44,554 bases of DNA. Origin: Chloroflexota bacterium. Its GTDB lineage: Bacteria; Chloroflexota; Anaerolineae; Anaerolineales; E44-bin32. The notes under the pieces were generated by a model. The model saw nothing but the letters and a program-made list of their open reading frames with translations, was not told the origin of the DNA and ran no database searches. Shown one piece after another: positions 38,805 to 44,554 of this stretch (the stretch's first letter is position 1; the number at the start of each line of letters is the position of its first letter). The stretch is taken from NCBI GenBank assembly GCA_024277995.1, contig JAJRUD010000016.1, positions 1 to 44,554 on the forward strand, in the 5' to 3' direction. The translations under genes were made by a program, and so were the position numbers.

Positions 38805-39323
38805 TCATGGGATGGTGAACTCCCAGGCGCACCAGAAGGCTTCGGGGTGTGGATCGGGTGGACAGGCGATGCAGCGCGTCTCGATGCGCGGGTCGATGGC
38901 CCTGGCGAAGCCGCTGTATTCCACCAGCCCGACGGATTTGCACGCGAAGTCGGGCAGCCCTTTCCGCCGGCGCGTCTCCTGAACGCGGCAACTGTTCATC
39001 TCGAAGCGCAGCGTGCGCTCGTCCGGCCGGCGGATGGTCTGCTCATTAATGTGGGCGTAGAGGCGCAGGCGCAGGGCGCTTTCAAGCGCCTCCAGCCCGC
39101 CGCCTTGCTGGATGCCGTGGCGGCGCATGATGCGGCGGGCCTCGATCTCTGTGAAGCGTTGCCAGGCCTCGGCGTCCAATTCAATCGCGGCCTGCATGCC
39201 GAAGTGCCGCTCGACGGCCTGGAACCACAGCCCGTCGTGGGCCAGCCAGTTCTTGGCGGCGTCCTCGAGCATGCTGATGAGCGTTTCCTTGTCGAACTGG
39301 CGCAGAAAATCGCGATCCGGCAT
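38805..39323 (-). CDS. DUF6125-like cytosolic protein
   Basis: KNWLAHDGLWFQAVERHFGMQAAIELDAEAW...RFEMNSCRVQETRRRKGLPDFACKSVGLVEYSGFARAIDPRIETRCIACPPDPHP; start moved to 39323. Confidence 0.7.
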   Translation of the reverse strand: MPDRDFLRQFDKETLISMLEDAAKNWLAHDGLWFQAVERHFGMQAAIELDAEAWQRFTEIEARRIMRRHGIQQGGGLEALESALRLRLYAHINEQTIRRPDERTLRFEMNSCRVQETRRRKGLPDFACKSVGLVEYSGFARAIDPRIETRCIACPPDPHPEAFWCAWEFTIP

Positions 39324-39671
39324 GGGGCCTCCTTCGGGAACGCGGCAACAATACCCGCGGCGCGGCCGGAGGGCAAGTGAGCAACGGATAAGGATGGGCA
39401 GATGATCCTCCCCTCCGGTCTGGGCTGGGTGCCTGGGGGGCGCGGTGGATACCCTGGGACCGCCTCCCGCTGACCGCAGCGGCCGGTGGGCTGTGCCTCG
39501 GGGACGCCGACCTTCTGGCCAGGGGGCGTGAAAGTGAAGGGCGGGGGTAGTGGTGTGAGCGATCAGGCTGAGGATCGGCGGGGTTCGGGCCCTGTGCCCG
39601 CATGTGAGGCGGCGCCGCTGCGGATGACGGACCAAGACGGCCCGCTCGTTGCGATTGCGGAATCAGGCCTG

Positions 39672-39700
39672 TTGACCGAAATGCGAATTTCGCATAGAAT
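39672..39700 (+). promoter_or_regulatory. Promoter with internal palindromic operator upstream of Lrp-type gene
   Basis: TTGACC(39672-39677)-N17-TAGAAT(39695-39700) with palindrome ATGCGAA-T-TTCGCAT at 39681-39695. Confidence 0.75.
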
Positions 39701-39741
39701 GAGCCATCTGACTGCGAAAAGAGCACCAGTGGGGGTGCCCC

Positions 39742-40212
39742 GTGGATTCGCTGGACCTGGCCATCGTCCGGCACCTGCAGCGGGACGGCCGCAAACCTTA
39801 TACGGAGATCGCGCAGGACCTGGGCGTGTCGGAAGGCACCGTACGCAACCGTGTGGCGCGTCTGGTCGAGGAGCGCGTACTGCACATCGTGGGCATGGTT
39901 GACCCTTATCAGTTGGGGATGGACGCTCCGGCTCTCATCGGCGTCACGCTGCAGCCGGAGGATTGGGATCCGGCCATCGAAACCATCGCAAATTTCGAAG
40001 AGGTCAGCTACCTGGTTCTGGTTTCGGGGGAGTTCGACTTGCTGGTCGAGGTCATGTGCCGCGATCGTGATCACCTGGCGGAGTTCCTCAATGCCAAATT
40101 GCGCAGGGTGCCCGGCGTGATGGCCACGCGCACTTTCACCATCCTGCGCACCTACAAGATGGCCTACGGCGCGCCGCCCATGCTGGAGTTCCCCGAGCGC
40201 TCGCAGGCGTAG
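39742..40212 (+). CDS. Lrp/AsnC-family transcriptional regulator
   Basis: MDSLDLAIVRHLQRDGRKPYTEIAQDLGVSEGTVRNRVARLVEERVL HTH plus AsnC-like C-terminal domain; GTG start. Confidence 0.93.
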   Translation: MDSLDLAIVRHLQRDGRKPYTEIAQDLGVSEGTVRNRVARLVEERVLHIVGMVDPYQLGMDAPALIGVTLQPEDWDPAIETIANFEEVSYLVLVSGEFDLLVEVMCRDRDHLAEFLNAKLRRVPGVMATRTFTILRTYKMAYGAPPMLEFPERSQA

Positions 40213-40258
40213 GGATGGGCAGGGCGTGGGGCATGTGCAGGTCGGGAGAGGCAGCTCG

Positions 40259-41392
40259 ATGAGTGCCAGCTACGCCGTTGAACTCGTCTCCGTCACCAAA
40301 CGCTTCGGGGAAGTGGTCGCCGTCCGGGATATGACCTTGCGCATTCCGGATGGCGAGTTCTTTTCGCTGCTCGGCCCGAGCGGCTGCGGCAAGACGACCA
40401 CCCTGCGCATGATCGGCGGTTTTGAAATGCCCTCCCGAGGCGAGATATTCATCGGTGGGGAGCCGCAGGGCTACCGCCCTCCTTACCAGCGGCCGGTGAA
40501 CACCGTCTTCCAGAGCTACGCCCTCTTCCCGCACATGACGGTCTACGAGAACGTGGCTTTCGGCCTGGAGATGCGCGGCGTATCCAGGGAGGACATCCGC
40601 CGTCGCGTGGCCGAGGCGCTGGATATGGTGCGTCTCGCGGGCATGGAGCGGCGCAGGCCCAGCCAGCTCTCGGGAGGGCAACAGCAGCGTGTGGCGTTGG
40701 CCCGGGCGTTGATCAATCGCCCCAAGGTGCTCCTGCTGGACGAGCCCCTGGGTGCGCTGGACCTGAAGCTGCGCAAGGCCATGCAGCTCGAATTGAAGCA
40801 GCTACAGCATCGCGTCGGCATCACCTTTGTCTACGTCACCCACGACCAGGAAGAAGCACTCACCATGTCCGATCGCATCGCCGTGATGAACCACGGGCTG
40901 GTGCTGCAGGTGGGCACGGCGGAGGAGATCTACGAGCATCCCAACTGCCGCTTCGTGGCCGACTTCATCGGAGAGACGAATTTCCTGCACGGTACCATCG
41001 CCGGCCGGCGCCAGGGTGCTCTGGAGGTAACCCTGGACGTCGGCGGGACGGTGCTCGCGCAGGCGGGGCAGGACATCGGCCGCGGACAACCCGTTACGCT
41101 GGCCGTGCGCCCCGAGCGCGTGCGCCTGTCCCCCGGCCTGCCGGGCGGCGAGGTGAACGCGCTGAGCGGCACGGTGGAGGATGTGGTGTACACCGGCGTG
41201 GCCACGACCTATTGGGTGGCCCTGGGCCAGGGTGAACGCCTGATGGTGCGCCAGCAGAACGAGCAGATCGGGGCCGGCCCGGTGGCGGAGCGCGGCGAAA
41301 AGGTGACGGTATCCTGGCCGGTGGACGCGGCCTCGGTCTTCGCTCAGGCCAGCGAAGCGCAGGCTCAGGCCGCGCCGGAGGCAGGCGCATGA
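40259..41392 (+). CDS. potA: Spermidine/putrescine-type ABC transporter ATP-binding protein
   Basis: [50 protein letters not shown] domain; upstream of PotB/C/D-like genes. Confidence 0.9.
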   Translation: MSASYAVELVSVTKRFGEVVAVRDMTLRIPDGEFFSLLGPSGCGKTTTLRMIGGFEMPSRGEIFIGGEPQGYRPPYQRPVNTVFQSYALFPHMTVYENVAFGLEMRGVSREDIRRRVAEALDMVRLAGMERRRPSQLSGGQQQRVALARALINRPKVLLLDEPLGALDLKLRKAMQLELKQLQHRVGITFVYVTHDQEEALTMSDRIAVMNHGLVLQVGTAEEIYEHPNCRFVADFIGETNFLHGTIAGRRQGALEVTLDVGGTVLAQAGQDIGRGQPVTLAVRPERVRLSPGLPGGEVNALSGTVEDVVYTGVATTYWVALGQGERLMVRQQNEQIGAGPVAERGEKVTVSWPVDAASVFAQASEAQAQAAPEAGA

Positions 41393-42246
41393 TCGAGACG
41401 CTGCGCCGCCGGCCGGGCTTGCAGGCAGCCCTGCTCATCTTCCCTGCCGCCTCCTTTCTGGTGGTCTTCTTCCTGATGCCGCTCTTCATCGTCGTTGCCT
41501 ACAGCTTCCTGGAACGCGGCAAGTACGGCGGTGTGGTCTGGTCCTTCACCCTGGAGAACTTGCAGCGGGCCGTCGATCCGCTCTACTTCAACACCTTCCT
41601 GCGTTCGGCCCGGATCGCCGGTCTGACGACCGTCATCTGTCTGCTCATCGGCTACCCCCTGGCCTATCTCATCGCCACCCAATCCGACCGCCGGCGCAAC
41701 TTCCTGCTGCTGGCCCTGATGATCCCCTTCTGGAGTAATTTTCTGGTGCGCACCTACGCCTGGCTGACGCTGCTGCGCACCAACACCGGCCTGATCAACG
41801 TCACTTTGATGGGCCTGGGCCTGATCCGCGAGCCGCTGCCCCTCTTCGGCAACGACTTCGCCATCATCCTGGGGCTGGTCTACGGCTGGCTGCCGGACAT
41901 GGTGCTGCCGTTGTACGCCGCCCTGAGCCGGCTGGACCCCAGCTTGCTGGAGGCCGCCAGCGACCTGTACGCGCCGGGGCGCCGCGTCTTCACGCGCGTC
42001 GTCTGGCCGCTCACCCTGCCAGGGGTGGCCGCGGGCTCGATCCTGGTTTTCATCCCCTCGCTGGGTGCCTTCATCACGCCGGCGCTGTTGGGCGGGGGAA
42101 AATCGCTCATGATCGGCAACGTGATCAACAACCAGTTCCTGGCCGCCCACGACTGGCCCTTCGGCTCGGCCCTTTCCACCATCATGATCGGCCTCATGCT
42201 CCTGGCCACCCTGGCCTACTTCAGGTTGGTGCGGAGGCGCGGCTAG
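41389..42246 (+). CDS. potB: Spermidine/putrescine-type ABC transporter permease
   Basis: Six-TM permease, EAASDLYAPGRRVFTRVVWPLTLPGVAAGSILVFIPSLGAFITPALLGG EAA motif; ATGA overlap with potA. Confidence 0.9.
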   Translation: MIETLRRRPGLQAALLIFPAASFLVVFFLMPLFIVVAYSFLERGKYGGVVWSFTLENLQRAVDPLYFNTFLRSARIAGLTTVICLLIGYPLAYLIATQSDRRRNFLLLALMIPFWSNFLVRTYAWLTLLRTNTGLINVTLMGLGLIREPLPLFGNDFAIILGLVYGWLPDMVLPLYAALSRLDPSLLEAASDLYAPGRRVFTRVVWPLTLPGVAAGSILVFIPSLGAFITPALLGGGKSLMIGNVINNQFLAAHDWPFGSALSTIMIGLMLLATLAYFRLVRRRG

Positions 42247-43158
42247 ATGAGCAGTTCCCCGTCTGCCCCCGAGGCCAAGCAAAGGCCGCCGCATCGCGAC
42301 CTTCGGGGGGCGCTGCGCGCCCACCTGGGCGGCATGCTGCTCTCCTCCCACGCCGTACTGCTCTACATCTTCCTCTACCTGCCCATCGTGGTGCTGGTGG
42401 TCTTCTCCTTCAACGATTCGCGCTTCCTGGCGAAATGGGGTGGGGCCACTTTCCGCTGGTACGGCGAGCTGGCGGGCGACACCCAGGTGGCCTACGCGCT
42501 CTGGAACAGTCTCTTCATCGCCGTCCTATCCACGTTCATCTCCACCGTCATCGGCACGCTGGCGGCCATGGCCATGGAGCGCTACCGCTTCCACGGTCAG
42601 CTGGCCATGGACGCGCTGCTCTACCTGCCCATCATCATCCCCGACATCGCCATGGCCATCATGCTGCTCATCTGGTTCAACCTGAGCGGCGTGGGCTTCA
42701 CGCCCTGGAAGGTGGAGCTCTTCGGCCTGCGGCTGGCGGTCCCCTATTCAGTCATCATCGGCCACGTGTCCTTCAACATCTCCTTCGTGGCGATCGTCGT
42801 GCGCGCCCGCCTGGCGGACATGGACCGCGCCCTGGAAGAGGCGGCGCAGGATCTGTACGCCAACAGTTGGCAGACCTTCCGCCGCGTGCTTCTGCCCATG
42901 ATGATGCCCGGCATCGTGGCCGGTGCGCTGTTGGCCTTCACCCTCTCCATGGACGATTTCGTGATCACCTTCTTCACCAGCGGCGCGGGCTTCAACACGC
43001 TCACGGTGTACGTCTTCGGCCTGGTGAAAAAGGGTGTGACGCCCAAGATCAACGCCATTTCCACCTTGATGGTGGTCTTCTCGCTTGCCCTGGTCGGTTT
43101 GGCCAGGCTGCTGCAGAAGGGAGGTGAGGGGGCACCGGTCGACGTGGACCTGTTCTGA
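42247..43158 (+). CDS. potC: Spermidine/putrescine-type ABC transporter permease
   Basis: EAAQDLYANSWQTFRRVLLPMMMPGIVAGALLAFTLSMDDFVITFFTSG EAA motif. Confidence 0.92.
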   Translation: MSSSPSAPEAKQRPPHRDLRGALRAHLGGMLLSSHAVLLYIFLYLPIVVLVVFSFNDSRFLAKWGGATFRWYGELAGDTQVAYALWNSLFIAVLSTFISTVIGTLAAMAMERYRFHGQLAMDALLYLPIIIPDIAMAIMLLIWFNLSGVGFTPWKVELFGLRLAVPYSVIIGHVSFNISFVAIVVRARLADMDRALEEAAQDLYANSWQTFRRVLLPMMMPGIVAGALLAFTLSMDDFVITFFTSGAGFNTLTVYVFGLVKKGVTPKINAISTLMVVFSLALVGLARLLQKGGEGAPVDVDLF

Positions 43159-43224
43159 TCGTCCGGCGGCCGTCGCGCCGGCTGCCGGTGCTGCGGCTCG
43201 ATATTGCTATGGAAGGAGGAGAAC

Positions 43225-44340
43225 ATGAGGACGCGTCTCGTGGTCCTGGGCCTGCTCGTGGCCCTGCTGCTGGTCGCCTGTGGCGGCGGGGGTACTGAGA
43301 CCGCCCCTGCGGAAAGCTCTGCACCCACGACACCGGAACCGGTGGCCGAGGTGGAGCCCGCGCAAGAAATCCAGTTCTTCAACTGGTCGGAGTACATCGA
43401 CCCGGATATCTACGAGATCTTCGAGGATGAGTACGGCATCCGCGTCGTCGAGAGCAATTTCGCCAGCAATGAGGAGATGCTGGCCAAGCTGCAGGGCGGC
43501 GCCACGGGCTACGATCTGATTGTGCCCTCGGACTACACGGTTGCCATCATGATCGAGGAGGGCATGCTGGCCGAGCTGGACCACGCCAACATCCCCAACC
43601 TGGAGAACCTGAGCCCGCGCTTCCGCCAGGTGCCTTACGACCCGGGCAACAAGTACTGCGTACCATATCAGTGGGGGACCACCGGCATAGGCTACAACTC
43701 GGCATTGATCGACGAGCCCACCAGTTGGGCGGTGCTCTTCGATCCCGACCCCAACGCGCCCTACTACGGCCGGGCGATGATGCTCGATGACCCGCGCGAG
43801 GGCATGGCAGCCGCGCTGGTGTACCTGGGCTACGACATCAACACCACCGATGAGGCACAACTGGAAGAGGCCAAGCAGGCCCTGCTGCGCGCCAAGCCGG
43901 CTTTGGCGGGCTATGACAGCGATCAGTTCGACGACCTGCTGGCGGCGGGCGAGACGGTGTTGACGCACGGTTGGAACGGCGACATCCTGGTCGCTCAGGA
44001 GGAGAACCTGGATGTGGCGTACACCATCCCGCAGGAAGGCGGTGTGGTGTGGATCGACAACGTGTGCATCCCCAATACGGTGACGCCGGAGCGCAAGAAG
44101 GCGGCTGAGATCTTCATCAACTTCCTGCTGCGGCAAGACATCGGCGTCCTGCTTTCCGAATTCAACTACTACGCCAGCCCCAACGCTGCGGCGGAGGAGA
44201 TGCTGGATGAGGAGTTCCTGAGCGATCCGGCCGTCTATCCGCCGCCGCAGGTGCTCGACAAGCTGCAGTACATCGAGCCGCTGGGCGACTTTGAATCCGT
44301 CTATCAACGGATTTGGGACGAGGTCAAGGCCGCTCGATAG
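43225..44340 (+). CDS. potD: Spermidine/putrescine-type substrate-binding lipoprotein
   Basis: LLVALLLVACGGGG lipobox; IQFFNWSEYIDPDIYEIFEDEYGIRVVESNFASNEEMLAKLQGGATGYDLIVPSDYTVAIMIEEGML; GGAGGAG RBS. Confidence 0.92.
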   Translation: MRTRLVVLGLLVALLLVACGGGGTETAPAESSAPTTPEPVAEVEPAQEIQFFNWSEYIDPDIYEIFEDEYGIRVVESNFASNEEMLAKLQGGATGYDLIVPSDYTVAIMIEEGMLAELDHANIPNLENLSPRFRQVPYDPGNKYCVPYQWGTTGIGYNSALIDEPTSWAVLFDPDPNAPYYGRAMMLDDPREGMAAALVYLGYDINTTDEAQLEEAKQALLRAKPALAGYDSDQFDDLLAAGETVLTHGWNGDILVAQEENLDVAYTIPQEGGVVWIDNVCIPNTVTPERKKAAEIFINFLLRQDIGVLLSEFNYYASPNAAAEEMLDEEFLSDPAVYPPPQVLDKLQYIEPLGDFESVYQRIWDEVKAAR

Positions 44341-44356
44341 AATGAGGATCGGGAGG

Positions 44357-44390
44357 CGGCCCGGTGCTTCTCGGGTTGGAGCCCGGGCCG
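44357..44390 (+). terminator. Intercistronic hairpin after potD (terminator or attenuator)
   Basis: CGGCCCGG ... CCGGGCCG followed by TCTTT. Confidence 0.5.
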
Positions 44391-44428
44391 TCTTTGACCC
44401 GAGAGGACATCATGCTGTGGAGGGCGAG

Positions 44429-44554
44429 ATGCAGGGCCTGTTCATTGACGGCAGGTTCGCTCCGGCCCACTCGGGCCAGACGATCGAAGTGATCAACCCG
44501 GCGACGGAGGACGTGATCAGCGAGGCCTCGCGCGGCGCCGAAGTCGATGTCGAG
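44429..44554 (+). CDS. Aldehyde dehydrogenase, N-terminal fragment (runs off window)
   Basis: MQGLFIDGRFAPAHSGQTIEVINPATEDVISEASRGAEVDVE, typical ALDH N-terminus. Confidence 0.85.
   Translation, partial: MQGLFIDGRFAPAHSGQTIEVINPATEDVISEASRGAEVDVE

Noticed and set aside
1-44554. CRISPR array, prophage, transposase, toxin-antitoxin or defence island
   Set aside because: No regularly spaced repeats, no integrase/transposase or phage structural motifs and no recognised defence-gene signatures were seen in the ORFs read.

Overview
This is a GC-rich bacterial chromosomal window. Gene content and style (M29 aminopeptidase, a GlyA-GcvT fusion, a short Flp pilin, DUF6789/DUF6125-type proteins) suggest Chloroflexota/Anaerolineae, but that is inference from recognised protein families with no search run. 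Most of it is ordinary, densely coding sequence: oxidoreductase, Ser/Thr kinase, M29 aminopeptidase, glutaredoxin, GroES, M48 protease, glycosyltransferase, ECF sigma plus a zinc-finger partner, HAD phosphatase, CDF transporter, AAC(3)-like acetyltransferase, dcd, FAH hydrolase, methyltransferases, RpiR regulator, tRNA-Val(UAC), M1 peptidase lipoprotein, cytochrome P450, GlyA-GcvT fusion, Flp pilin, secreted EEP nuclease, secreted zinc protease, phosphodiester glycosidase, GGDEF-EAL protein, and a terminal Lrp-potABCD-aldehyde dehydrogenase cluster. I found no CRISPR array, prophage, transposase or recognisable defence island. The items most worth a second look are: (1) a degraded segment at about 6.37-7.38 kb, where an ABC-2 permease and its ATPase keep their N- and C-termini but have lost their cores, beside a truncated VOC gene; (2) the SHMT-(unassigned middle domain)-GcvT fusion and its hairpin-containing leader; (3) the Lrp-type regulator plus polyamine uptake cluster, with a 15-nt palindrome inside a good sigma-70 promoter; (4) a nested, mutually exclusive double inverted repeat at 35.06-35.13 kb; (5) an unannotated 44-aa small membrane protein ORF; (6) a soluble zinc-finger candidate anti-sigma factor. 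No clearly new multi-gene system is proven by the sequence alone.
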